A stretch of 56,694 nt of DNA from an uncultured Lachnospiraceae bacterium (GTDB lineage Bacteria > Bacillota > Clostridia > Lachnospirales > Lachnospiraceae). Positions 21,120 through 29,419 of the stretch are shown here, in pieces. Below the pieces are notes generated by a model. It made no database searches. It worked only from the letters and a program-made list of their open reading frames with translations, and was not told where the DNA came from. The position numbers were made by a program, and so were the translations under genes. How positions within the stretch are numbered: position 1 is the stretch's first letter; the number at the start of each line of letters is the position of its first letter. The stretch lies in assembly GCA_951802115.1 (NCBI GenBank), contig CATOPL010000021.1:1-56694 (forward strand), given 5' to 3'.

Positions 21120-22505
21120 ATGTATCAGATAGATTTTCATACCCCGGTACACGTTCATTTCATCGGCATAGGCGGAATCAGCATGAGTGGACTTGCCGAA
21201 ATTCTTATAAAAGAAGGGTTTACTGTATCCGGTTCGGACGCCTCCCGTTCCGCCCTTACCAGCCATCTCGAATCTCTTGGCATATCTGTCGACTACGGGC
21301 AGCGTGCCGAAAATATCCGCAGAGGCATCGATGTCGTCGTCTATACCGCCGCGATTCATAAAGACAATCCGGAATTCGCCGCTGCTGTCTCCGCAGAACT
21401 TCCCATGCTCACAAGGGCTGAACTTCTGGGACAGATTATGACCAACTACCGCACCGCAGTAGCAGTGGCAGGAACTCACGGAAAGACCACCACAACTTCC
21501 ATGCTTTCCATGCTGTTTTTAAATGCGCAAAAAGATCCCACGATCACCGTCGGCGGCATTCTTCCGGAAATCGGCGGCAATATACGGGTCGGACATTCTG
21601 ACATATTTTTGACAGAAGCCTGTGAATACACCAACAGCTACCTTTCTTTTCATCCGACTGTCGGCATTATATTAAATATAGAAGAAGACCATATGGATTT
21701 TTTTAAAGACATTGCAGATATCCGCGATTCTTTTCACAAATTCGCCTGTCTTCTGCCCGCAGACGGACTCCTGGTTCTGAACGCAGAAATCGAGCATCCC
21801 AAAGAAATCACAGATGATATAAAAGCGCGCACGGTTACCTATGGCTTTACTGGTACAGAAGATTATTATGCAGACGCCGACAGCATTACCTACGACGAAA
21901 ACGGCTGTGCTTCTTTTCTATTATACTGCCGGCGTCAGTGTATCGGTCCGGTCGCGCTGAATGTTCCCGGTATTCACAACATATCCAATGCTCTGGCCGC
22001 ACTGGCAACGGCACTGGAACTTGGCATCAGGTTTGACGATGCCGCGGCGGGTTTAAACGCTTTTCACGGCACACAGCGCCGCTTCCAGTACAAAGGACAA
22101 AGAGAGGGCGTCACGGTTGTCGATGATTACGCGCATCATCCCACAGAAATCCGCGCAACGCTTACCACCGCCTCTCACTGTCCTCACAGAGAGCTCTGGT
22201 GTGTGTTCCAGCCTCACACGTATACCCGCACACAGGCGTTTTTAAACGAATTCGCTCAGGCGCTTTCGCTTGCAGATCATGTTATTCTGGCAGATATCTA
22301 TGCCGCACGGGAGCAGAACACCATTGGTATAAGTTCCATGGATCTTTTAAAAGAACTGCAGAAAACCGGAACTGACTGCTGTTACCTGCCGTCTTTTGAA
22401 GAAATTGAAAAATTTTTATTAAAAAAATGTATGCACGGCGACCTGTTGATAACTATGGGGGCAGGAGATGTGCTGAAAATCGGGGAAAATCTGCTTTCCC
22501 GCTAG
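21120..22505 (+). CDS. murC: UDP-N-acetylmuramate--L-alanine ligase
   Basis: MurC adds L-alanine to UDP-MurNAc, the first amino acid of the peptidoglycan stem, in the cytoplasm with ATP. The 461-residue protein has the Rossmann start FIGIGGISMSGLAE (residue 14), the ATP loop AGTHGKTTTTSM near 117, TEACEY near 166, and the ligase C-domain DDYAHHPTEIRATL near 338. AAAAGGAG lies 9 bases before the ATG. It is transcribed alone; a DnaA-box cluster starts directly at its stop codon. Confidence 0.97.
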   Translation: MYQIDFHTPVHVHFIGIGGISMSGLAEILIKEGFTVSGSDASRSALTSHLESLGISVDYGQRAENIRRGIDVVVYTAAIHKDNPEFAAAVSAELPMLTRAELLGQIMTNYRTAVAVAGTHGKTTTTSMLSMLFLNAQKDPTITVGGILPEIGGNIRVGHSDIFLTEACEYTNSYLSFHPTVGIILNIEEDHMDFFKDIADIRDSFHKFACLLPADGLLVLNAEIEHPKEITDDIKARTVTYGFTGTEDYYADADSITYDENGCASFLLYCRRQCIGPVALNVPGIHNISNALAALATALELGIRFDDAAAGLNAFHGTQRRFQYKGQREGVTVVDDYAHHPTEIRATLTTASHCPHRELWCVFQPHTYTRTQAFLNEFAQALSLADHVILADIYAAREQNTIGISSMDLLKELQKTGTDCCYLPSFEEIEKFLLKKCMHGDLLITMGAGDVLKIGENLLSR

Positions 22506-22506
22506 A

Positions 22507-22707
22507 GTTATCCACATTATCCACATGTTTATCAACACCATAAGTTGTATAGGCATGTGGATTTTTTCGTGGATAATATATTTACATAATATTTTCAATA
22601 TTTGATCTCCAAAATTGCGGTTTTTTCCGATTTTCTGTCGTTTTTTGTCGAAACTGGTTTCCCATAATAAAAAATGTCCACCAAGTTATCCACATTATCC
22701 ACATGTT
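22507..22707. promoter_or_regulatory. Cluster of DnaA boxes
   Basis: Perfect TTATCCACA boxes occur at 22508-22516, 22517-22525, 22686-22694 and 22695-22703, as two head-to-tail pairs inside an identical 23-base repeat (22507 and 22685). Near-matches are TTATCAACA at 22529-22537 and, on the minus strand, TTATCCACG at 22568-22576. The DNA between is AT-rich. The cluster lies just upstream of the helicase-loading genes. Confidence 0.85.
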
Positions 22708-22773
22708 ATTTCCCCAGACTTTTCCTGACCTTCTGCAATCTTCCAGGCTATTTTCTTTTTTTCAGCGTTATGA

Positions 22774-22779
22774 TATAAT
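22774..22779 (+). promoter_or_regulatory. Probable -10 box of the dnaD-dnaI operon
   Basis: A perfect TATAAT preceded by a poor -35 (TTTTCT, 17 bases upstream). It is 70 bases downstream of the last DnaA box and just before repeat element E. Confidence 0.5.
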
Positions 22780-22790
22780 GAGCGTCAGCC

Positions 22791-22952
22791 AGAACATGTT
22801 TGAAAATTTGTTTCTGGCAGATGTACGTCACAGTTACGTCGAATCGTTTATCTGCAGCCAGATAGCACAAAATAATCCCAGTCCGCAAAGATACGGACGA
22901 AAGGATACGCGGCGCTGACCGAAGTCAAAGCTGCAGATATCAGAAACTCTGC
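22791..22952. repeat. Repeat element E, copy 2, in the dnaD leader
   Basis: The left end AGAACATGTTTGAAAAT (22791-22807) matches the spoVG copy at 16 of 17 bases. It is followed by TTTCTGGCAGATGTACGTCA (22812-22831) and a degenerate inverted end near 22938-22952. Length about 160 bp, as in copy 1. It would lie in the 5' untranslated region of the dnaD-like gene. Confidence 0.55.
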
Positions 22953-22987
22953 CAATTCATAAGGAACAACGAAGTGGAAGTGTGATT

Positions 22988-24019
22988 ATGAACCAGTTTA
23001 TTTTGAAAACCGAGATTCCGGCCGGCACGACCGGCGTCTCAAATCATTTTCTGGATTATTATATGCCCAAGGCCAACGGAGAATATGTAAAAGTCTATCT
23101 TTATCTTCTTCGTGCCCTCCGCCACCCGTCAAGAGAACTGTCGGTCACGATACTGGCCGACGCGCTGGAACATACGGAAAGCGACATTCTTCGCGCCCTG
23201 AAATACTGGGAAAAACAGAAAATTCTCCGTCTGGAATGCAACCGCGCAAATGAGCTGCAGGGCATCTACCTGCTGGAAATCCCTCTGCCGGATTATGCAA
23301 CAGAGCCCCTTGTCTGTCAGCAGAACGAAGTTTCCAAAAATTCTCTGCCAGCCAAAAAAGCCTACAGCAGAAATGATCTGTCTCAGTTTTCCGGCCAGGC
23401 CGAATGCCGTCAGCTTCTGTTCGTATGTGAGCAGTATTTAAAAAAATCCCTTTCGCCTTCCGAGATCGAAACACTGCTTTATTTCTATGACCAGCTTCAT
23501 TTTTCCGCCGATCTGATTGAATACCTGGTAGAATATTGTGTCTGCAAGGGAAGCCGAAGCATCCATTACATAGAAACCGTCGCCCTTGCCTGGGCCGAAG
23601 CAGGCATTACCACGGTTCAGCAGGCAAAAGAACGGACCACGACTTATACCCGCGGCTGTTTTGCCATCATGAAAGCATTTGGCATTAATGACCGGAATCC
23701 CGTGGAACCGGAGTTGAAATATATCGAAAAATGGCTGCAGGTTTATGACTTTACGCTGGAACTTGTGCTCGAAGCATGCCGGCGGACAATGGAGCGCCTG
23801 CACAAGCCCAGTTTCGAATACGCAGATCGGATTTTAAAGAAATGGACGGATCAGAAAGTACACAATCTGGAAGATGTCAAAGCTCTGGATCAGGCCCATA
23901 AAAAACAGGGACAACAGACAAAAACCACCCCCGCCGCCCGTTCCACCGGCTTTTCCAACTTCGAACAGCGTGATTATGATTTTGATAAACTGGAGCAGCA
24001 GCTCCTTCAAAGCCAGTAA
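22988..24019 (+). CDS. DnaD-like replication initiation protein
   Basis: The 343-residue protein has an N-terminal winged-helix-like region (about residues 15-105; VKVYLYLLRALRHP and LADALEHTESDILRALKYWEK). Its C-terminal half resembles DnaB/DnaD domains: LSPSEIETLLYFYDQLHFS, then YIETVALAWAEAGI near 200 and KPSFEYADRILKKW near 280. DnaD/DnaB proteins of Firmicutes load the replicative helicase after DnaA opens the origin. The ATG at 22988 is 7 bases from GGAAG; a GTG two codons upstream is too close. It is 20 bases ahead of the ATPase loader gene. Confidence 0.88.
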   Translation: MNQFILKTEIPAGTTGVSNHFLDYYMPKANGEYVKVYLYLLRALRHPSRELSVTILADALEHTESDILRALKYWEKQKILRLECNRANELQGIYLLEIPLPDYATEPLVCQQNEVSKNSLPAKKAYSRNDLSQFSGQAECRQLLFVCEQYLKKSLSPSEIETLLYFYDQLHFSADLIEYLVEYCVCKGSRSIHYIETVALAWAEAGITTVQQAKERTTTYTRGCFAIMKAFGINDRNPVEPELKYIEKWLQVYDFTLELVLEACRRTMERLHKPSFEYADRILKKWTDQKVHNLEDVKALDQAHKKQGQQTKTTPAARSTGFSNFEQRDYDFDKLEQQLLQSQ

Positions 24020-24039
24020 AGAAACCGCAGGAGGATTCC

Positions 24040-25026
24040 ATGCCGCTGACCAACAGGCAATATGACGCTATCATGCGCGGTTACGACCGCAGGCAATATC
24101 AGAACTACCGGGAACAATGCGCCCGAACAGACGAAATTTATCATAAAATTCCGGAAATCCGCAGGATCGACGAAGCCGTTTCTGACAGCAGTATCAAACA
24201 TGCGGAACAGATTTTTGCTCTGCAGAAACAAAAGTTCTCAGAAAACCGAAAATTCACACTGGAGCATCTGAAGAGCCGTCTTGATTCCCTGCGGGAAGAA
24301 AAAGAATCTCTGCTTTTGCAGGCCGGATATCCAGCCGATTATCTTGACATGCATTACACCTGTCCAGATTGTCAGGATACCGGCTATATCGGCCGGAAAA
24401 AATGCCGCTGCTTTCAGAGAGAAGAAATAAAACTTCTATATTCTTCTTCCCGGCTGGAAACTGTTCTGTCAGAAGAAAATTTTTCCACGCTTTCTTTTGA
24501 GGTCTATGACGATGAGCAAAAGGCCGTCATGCCTGCCATCATCCGTGTCTGCAGAGATTTTGTAGACACGTTTGACAAAACCTGCAAAAACCTGCATTTT
24601 TATGGTCCGGTAGGAACCGGAAAGACATTTCTGTCCAACTGTATCGCCAAAGAACTGCTGAACAGAGGATATTCTGTTGTTTATTTTACCGCTTTTCAGT
24701 TTTTTGAACTTTTTTCCGCACAGACTTATACAGAATCAGAATCACAGATGCAGCACCACGGAATATTACTCGAAAGCGACCTTTTGATCCTGGACGACAT
24801 TGGCACAGAACTTGCCAACACATTTACCGTATCCAAGTTGTTTCAAATCCTGAACGAACGGGCTCTGCGCAGAAAATCCACAATCATTTCCACCAACCTG
24901 TCACCCAGAGATTTTCGGGACATCTACAGCGAACGCATCTTTTCCCGTATTACAAGCTCGTATACGCTGCTGAAATTCTGTGGGAGCGATATCCGGATAC
25001 GCAAAAAAATTTCCCGTTCTCTCTGA
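24040..25026 (+). CDS. DnaC/DnaI-type helicase loader ATPase
   Basis: The 328-residue protein has an N-terminal helical region, a zinc-binding segment CPDCQDTGYIG followed by CRC (about residues 108-127), and a C-terminal AAA+ domain. The latter has Walker A GPVGTGKTFL near 190, Walker B LLILDDIG near 248 and an arginine-finger region FSRITSSY near 306. This is the layout of B. subtilis DnaI and phage-type DnaC, which deliver the hexameric helicase to the origin. AGGAGG precedes the ATG. Together with the DnaD-like gene and the DnaA boxes it forms a replication-initiation unit. Confidence 0.93.
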   Translation: MPLTNRQYDAIMRGYDRRQYQNYREQCARTDEIYHKIPEIRRIDEAVSDSSIKHAEQIFALQKQKFSENRKFTLEHLKSRLDSLREEKESLLLQAGYPADYLDMHYTCPDCQDTGYIGRKKCRCFQREEIKLLYSSSRLETVLSEENFSTLSFEVYDDEQKAVMPAIIRVCRDFVDTFDKTCKNLHFYGPVGTGKTFLSNCIAKELLNRGYSVVYFTAFQFFELFSAQTYTESESQMQHHGILLESDLLILDDIGTELANTFTVSKLFQILNERALRRKSTIISTNLSPRDFRDIYSERIFSRITSSYTLLKFCGSDIRIRKKISRSL

Positions 25027-25032
25027 AATCCC

Positions 25033-25067
25033 TTGACGATGACAGAATGGAAATGTTATAAACATTT
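25033..25067 (+). promoter_or_regulatory. Promoter with overlapping palindrome, Prs-like cluster
   Basis: TTGACG (25033-25038) and TATAAA (25057-25062) are spaced by 18 bases. A perfect dyad AAATGTT-ATA-AACATTT (25051-25067) covers the -10 box and is placed like a repressor operator. Confidence 0.7.
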
Positions 25068-25112
25068 TAACAGACAAACCATTAACCCAAGTATACTTTT
25101 GGAGGATCGATC

Positions 25113-26297
25113 ATGAATATACAACGCAGCGAACGTGTTCTTGAAACTATACCTGTAGGTTCTCTCGGCATTATTCCTCTTCCAAGCTGTAAAGAACTCG
25201 GCCGGAAGGTAGATGAATATCTGGTACAATGGCGTCGGGAAAGCGCCAACGAGCACAAAAACACCATCGCCTTTCAGGGTTATGAACAGGATTCCTATAT
25301 CGTTGATGCAAAAGTCCCCAGATTTGGTTCCGGAGAAGCCAAAGGCATCGTTCAGGAATCTGTACGCGGACGTGATCTGTATCTTATGGTCGACGTATGC
25401 AATTACAGCCTGACTTACTCTCTCTGTGGAAAAACAAACCACATGTCTCCGGACGATCATTATCAGGATCTGAAACGCATCATTGCCGCTTGCGCAGGCA
25501 AGGCCAGACGGATCACTGTCATCATGCCGTTTCTTTATGAAAGCCGGCAGCACAAGCGTTCCACCAGGGAATCGCTGGACTGCGCACTGGCCCTGAAAGA
25601 ACTGGTGCGTATGGGAGTTGACAATATTCTTACTTTTGACGCCCATGACCCCCGTGTACAAAATGCCATTCCTCTGCACGGATTTGAGACTGTACAGCCT
25701 TCTTATCAGTTTATCAAAGCTCTTCTTGGCAATGTCCCTGACCTTCAGGTTGACAGTGATCACCTGATGGTTGTAAGTCCTGATGAAGGCGGCATGAGCC
25801 GCGCTATCTATATCGCCAACATCCTCGGCGTGGACATGGGTATGTTTTACAAACGCCGCGATTATACCAGAGTAATCAACGGCCGCAATCCGATTGTAGC
25901 GCACGAATTTCTGGGAAGCAATGTGGAAGGAAAAGATATCATTGTCATCGACGACATGATTTCTTCCGGGGAAAGCATGATTGATGTAGCCGGAAAGCTG
26001 AAAGAACTGCATGCAGGTCGGATTTTTCTCTATTCCACCTTCGGTCTTTTTACCAACGGCATGGAAAAATTCGACAAAGCCTATGAAGAGGGACTTTTTT
26101 ATCGCCTGCTGACCACCAACCTGGTCTATCAGGCTCCCGAGCTTTTAGAACGGCCCTATTATATCTCCTGTGAAATGAGCAAGTATATTGCGCTTCTGAT
26201 TGATACCCTCAATCATGATGCCTCGATCAGCGATCTTCTGGATCCATACGACCGCATCCACCGGCTCCTGAGAAAATATAAGGACGGTGAACTGTAA
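25113..26297 (+). CDS. Ribose-phosphate pyrophosphokinase-like protein
   Basis: The 394-residue protein follows the PRPP synthetase fold. It has IVQESVRGRDLYLMVDV near residue 78, the ATP-side segment MPFLYESRQHKR near 141, FDAHDPRVQNAIP near 175, VVSPDEGG near 216, and the PRPP loop VIDDMISSGES near 278. Canonical Prs is about 315 residues and has an IDDIIDTAGT-type loop, so this is a divergent, longer relative with an N-terminal extension of about 40 residues. It may make PRPP or act on a related phosphoribosyl substrate; the latter is inference. GGAGG lies upstream of the ATG. An ATP-grasp gene follows after 24 bases. Confidence 0.85.
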   Translation: MNIQRSERVLETIPVGSLGIIPLPSCKELGRKVDEYLVQWRRESANEHKNTIAFQGYEQDSYIVDAKVPRFGSGEAKGIVQESVRGRDLYLMVDVCNYSLTYSLCGKTNHMSPDDHYQDLKRIIAACAGKARRITVIMPFLYESRQHKRSTRESLDCALALKELVRMGVDNILTFDAHDPRVQNAIPLHGFETVQPSYQFIKALLGNVPDLQVDSDHLMVVSPDEGGMSRAIYIANILGVDMGMFYKRRDYTRVINGRNPIVAHEFLGSNVEGKDIIVIDDMISSGESMIDVAGKLKELHAGRIFLYSTFGLFTNGMEKFDKAYEEGLFYRLLTTNLVYQAPELLERPYYISCEMSKYIALLIDTLNHDASISDLLDPYDRIHRLLRKYKDGEL

Positions 26298-26321
26298 CGC
26301 CAATACTTATGAGGAATATTT

Positions 26322-27584
26322 ATGAAAAATTTTATTTTTATCTCACCTACTTTTCCCGGCAATTATGAAAATTTCTGCATTGCGCTAAAAGCAAACGGTG
26401 TCAACGTACTGGGAATCGGAGATGCCCCTTATGACTCGCTCTCTTCCAGACTTCGGAGCGCACTGACTGAATATTACCGTGTGGACAATATGGAGGACTA
26501 TGACGATATGTTCCGCGCGGTTGCATTTCTTTCTTTTCGCCACGGAAAAATCGACTGGCTGGAAAGCAACAATGAATACTGGCTGATGCAGGACGCACAG
26601 CTGCGCGAGGACTTTCATATTACGACCGGACTGATGCCACGGGACATGGCTCTTATCAAATACAAATCCAAAATGAAAGAAGGCTATAAAAAAGCCGGTA
26701 TTCCCTGCGCCCGCCATCATCTGATCAGCGACATTGCCAGCGCCCGCGCTTTTATCCGCCAGACGGGCTATCCGGTCATTGTAAAACCCGACTCCGGCGT
26801 CGGCGCATCAGACACCTGGAAAATCAGCGACGAACAGGAATTGAAACGTTTTTTCTGCAATATCCCGTCTGTACCTTATATTATGGAAGAGTTTGTACCC
26901 GGGGAAATCTGTTCCTATGACGCCATAGTCAACAGCAAAGGAAGCGTTCTGTTTGAGACCGGAAACATCTCTCCCATCTCGATTATGGACTGCGTCAATG
27001 ATCATGAGGCTATTCACTTTTATATTGTTGATCATCTGGCCGAGGATTTGAAGAAATACGGCCGCGCCTGTCTGAAGGCCTTTCGCGTGCGCAGCCGTTT
27101 TGTTCATCTGGAATTTTTCCGTCTGACAGAAGATCACAAATATCTGGGCAAAAAAGGCCAGGTGGTCGGACTGGAGGTCAATATGCGTCCATCCGGAGGA
27201 CCCACTCCGGATATGATCAACTTTGCCTACAGCACCAACTGCTATCAACACTATGCGGATATGATCGTCTACGACCGCCTCCGTCACAAAAGCAGATCTA
27301 CTCCCTGTTTCTGCGCATTTGTAGGGCGCTGGCGGACAGTTTCTTATGCCCATTCCCACCTGGACATCATTCAGACTTTCCGGAATCAGTTAAAAACCGC
27401 CGAGGAACTTCCGGAAGTTCTCGCGCATGGCATGGGCAATTTTATCTACCTGGCGAAGCTGGAGAATAAAGAAGACATGGAGAAGTTTTTCCGCTATACA
27501 CTGGAAGTCGAACCTCCCAAAAAGGAGAAAAGCAAACCAAAAGATACAGAAGAGCCTGCGTGTGCTTCAAAAAATATAATCTAA
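26322..27584 (+). CDS. ATP-grasp carboxylate-amine ligase-like protein
   Basis: The 420-residue protein has an N-terminal pre-ATP-grasp domain and the ATP-grasp fold. VIVKPDSGVGASDTW lies near residue 147, YIMEEFVPGEICSYDAIV near 188, and the metal-binding LEVNMRPSGGPTPDM near 285. Enzymes of this fold join a carboxylate to an amine or thiol using ATP through an acyl phosphate. The substrate cannot be read from the sequence. The C-terminal 25 residues are lysine/proline-rich and probably disordered. It lies between a Prs-like gene and an esterase gene on one strand with short gaps, suggesting one pathway. Confidence 0.85.
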   Translation: MKNFIFISPTFPGNYENFCIALKANGVNVLGIGDAPYDSLSSRLRSALTEYYRVDNMEDYDDMFRAVAFLSFRHGKIDWLESNNEYWLMQDAQLREDFHITTGLMPRDMALIKYKSKMKEGYKKAGIPCARHHLISDIASARAFIRQTGYPVIVKPDSGVGASDTWKISDEQELKRFFCNIPSVPYIMEEFVPGEICSYDAIVNSKGSVLFETGNISPISIMDCVNDHEAIHFYIVDHLAEDLKKYGRACLKAFRVRSRFVHLEFFRLTEDHKYLGKKGQVVGLEVNMRPSGGPTPDMINFAYSTNCYQHYADMIVYDRLRHKSRSTPCFCAFVGRWRTVSYAHSHLDIIQTFRNQLKTAEELPEVLAHGMGNFIYLAKLENKEDMEKFFRYTLEVEPPKKEKSKPKDTEEPACASKNII

Positions 27585-27598
27585 AAGGACAACACTTT

Positions 27599-28333
27599 AT
27601 GCAGATACAGGAAACAAACTGGTACAGCGAACGGCTGTGCCGCAACATGCCCCTGAAAATTTACGGCCACGCAGGAAAACCCTGCCTGGTCCTTCCATCT
27701 CAGAATGGTAAATATAATGATTTTGAAAATTTTGGAATGACAGGTGCCTGCGCGCCCTGGATCGAGGCCGGAAAGCTCCGGCTTTTCTGTGTCGATACCA
27801 TCGACTCTGAAACCTGGTCGTGCGACTGGAAGAATCCTCGGGAACGGATCGAACTGCATGAGCAGTGGATTCAGTATCTGATCCAGGAGGTATCTCCTCT
27901 GATGGAACAGTACGGAGCCGGAATACGGTCCATGACTATGGGCTGCAGTATGGGCGCATTTCATGCAGGAAATCTGTTCTTCCGTTTTCCCGACCGCTTT
28001 GATGCCACAATCTGCCTGAGCGGCGTCTATGATGCGGCCAATATACTGGGCGGTTATATGGACGATCTTGTTTATCTGAACTCGCCATACCACTGTCTTC
28101 AGAACATGCCCGCGAACCACTATTATATGGAGCTTTATCGCCGCAGTCATATGTACATCTGTGTAGGACAGGGCGCCTGGGAAGATGAACTGCTGGCTGA
28201 CACAAGAAAGCTGGATCATGTACTGAAATCGCAAAATATCCCTGCATTTGTCGACTACTGGGGATATGATGTAAATCACGACTGGGTCTGGTGGCGAAAA
28301 CAGGCCGCTTATTTTCTGGGAAAATTCATGTGA
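27599..28333 (+). CDS. Esterase-family alpha/beta hydrolase
   Basis: The 244-residue protein is an esterase-D-like alpha/beta hydrolase. The nucleophile elbow is MGCSMGAFHAG near residue 118 and a downstream DVNHDWVWWRKQ near 225 supplies the likely catalytic histidine. No signal peptide is seen, so it should be cytoplasmic. The ATG at 27599 is placed by AAGGA; a longer frame would begin inside the ATP-grasp gene. It is the third gene of the cluster, and could cleave or trim an ester/amide product of the neighbouring ligase (inference). Confidence 0.82.
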   Translation: MQIQETNWYSERLCRNMPLKIYGHAGKPCLVLPSQNGKYNDFENFGMTGACAPWIEAGKLRLFCVDTIDSETWSCDWKNPRERIELHEQWIQYLIQEVSPLMEQYGAGIRSMTMGCSMGAFHAGNLFFRFPDRFDATICLSGVYDAANILGGYMDDLVYLNSPYHCLQNMPANHYYMELYRRSHMYICVGQGAWEDELLADTRKLDHVLKSQNIPAFVDYWGYDVNHDWVWWRKQAAYFLGKFM

Positions 28334-28368
28334 TTTGCCTACATACCGCTATCTGACAGAGACACGAA

Positions 28369-28519
28369 CCCTGAACTGCAGTGCTTGTATGATTTTCTGC
28401 GTTATTCTCTACCGGCACAGATTTCATGCATTGTTGTAAAAATAACGATGCATTCTTTATCTGACATCCGCATCATCCGTGCGTCCGCCCTGAAAATCAG
28501 ACAAGTATCTGCGTTCAGG
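28369..28519. repeat. Imperfect palindromic element D (about 150 bp)
   Basis: Left arm from CCTGAACTGCAG to TGATTTTC (28369-28396) and right arm 28489-28519 form an imperfect inverted repeat of about 28 bp. A smaller internal hairpin GCATTGTT/AACGATGC lies at about 28428-28451. It occupies the gap between the convergent esterase and DUF1883-like genes, where it may end transcription from both sides. Confidence 0.6.
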
Positions 28520-28551
28520 ATTAAAAAATCCAAAAGAGACAGGATTCAGTT

Positions 28552-28812
28552 TCAAGAATAGAACCGATACTGGTACTGCCCGTTTCCTCTCACAATCAGA
28601 TACCGCCGTCCATATCCCAGAATCGTAATTCGGACCGGTGTATGCGCATAATGTCCACCAGAATAACGGAAGCTCTGACCTGACTGGAACTTTTTAAAAT
28701 TCAGTTCATCAACCAGATAGACATCTGAAGCACACTGGAGCCATACTTCCACCGTAAGACGCCCTGTACTGTACGCATATGGAAATTCGATCACAGGAGT
28801 GTTTTCTCCCAT
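28552..28812 (-). CDS. DUF1883-like small protein
   Basis: The 86-residue protein contains the pattern VYLVDELNFKKFQSGQSF, then YSGGHYAHTPV, which matches what I recall of the DUF1883 family (small all-beta proteins of unknown function). It overlaps the end of the preceding ArsC/Spx-like gene by 22 bases, so translation may be coupled; its own ribosome binding site (AGAGG) is modest. No membrane or signal segment is seen. Confidence 0.6.
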   Translation of the reverse strand: MGENTPVIEFPYAYSTGRLTVEVWLQCASDVYLVDELNFKKFQSGQSFRYSGGHYAHTPVRITILGYGRRYLIVRGNGQYQYRFYS

Positions 28813-29147
28813 TCTGCCTCTTTAAAGCCGACCAGTACGGCATTCTCTTTCACAATCAACGGTCGTTTCACAAGCATTCCGTCCGTGGAAAGGAGCGCAA
28901 TCTGTTCCTCTTCGCTCATGCCGTGCAGCCTGTCTTTCAGCTGCATGGATTTATAGACAAGTCCGCTGGTATTAAAAAACCTTTTCAACGGCAGTCCGCT
29001 TCTCTCATACCACGCTTTTAATTCTTCCTCTGTCGGATTCTTCTCCTTGATATCGCGGTCTTCAAAATTCAGCCCGTGGTCCTGGAGCCATTTTTTCGCT
29101 TTTTTGCAGGTTGTACATTTCGGATACTCTAAAAATAAAATTGCCAT
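28791..29147 (-). CDS. ArsC/Spx-family thioredoxin-fold protein
   Basis: The 118-residue protein begins MAILFLEYPKCTTCKKAKKWL and keeps the CxxC of the family at about residues 11-14. VKRPLIVKENAVLVGF near 93 is the usual conserved C-terminal arginine/proline region. Members are arsenate reductases (ArsC), the RNA-polymerase-binding regulator Spx or YffB-like proteins. The DRDIKEKNPTEEEL segment and genomic setting do not decide; absence of ars genes argues against arsenate resistance. The ATG at 29147 is chosen over a longer frame by length. Confidence 0.82.
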   Translation of the reverse strand: MAILFLEYPKCTTCKKAKKWLQDHGLNFEDRDIKEKNPTEEELKAWYERSGLPLKRFFNTSGLVYKSMQLKDRLHGMSEEEQIALLSTDGMLVKRPLIVKENAVLVGFKEAEWEKTLL

Positions 29148-29358
29148 ATTCTTTTTCCTTTCGTTTAAAGCCACACTCATTGAATATTACCACCCGTTGT
29201 ATGTTATAAATCCCAAAACTCCGCTACAGTATATATGATACCATCTTTTTCGATCTTTTACTACACCAGACTGTATTTCGGAAAATGCTTTTGCACAGAG
29301 GCATGTCAAAATTTGCAAGATATTTGCATCAGACAAAAATAAATACACAAAATATTCA

Positions 29359-29387
29359 TTTGACATTTTTATCGCGTGCTCCTACAA
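29359..29387 (+). promoter_or_regulatory. Promoter of the cyclophilin lipoprotein gene
   Basis: TTGACA (29359-29364) and TACAAT (29382-29387) are spaced by 17 bases, about 20 bases ahead of the GGAGG of the gene. Confidence 0.82.
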
Positions 29388-29419
29388 TAAGCAAAGAATC
29401 TTTTTTTGGAGGTATGATT

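Noticed and set aside
22507..22707. Chromosomal origin of replication (oriC)
   Set aside because: DnaA boxes are present but dnaA, dnaN, rpmH or gyrase genes are not, so a regulatory or titration cluster is more likely.
22703..22918. 71-codon frame in the dnaD leader
   Set aside because: No ribosome binding site, starts within a DnaA box and runs through a repeat element.
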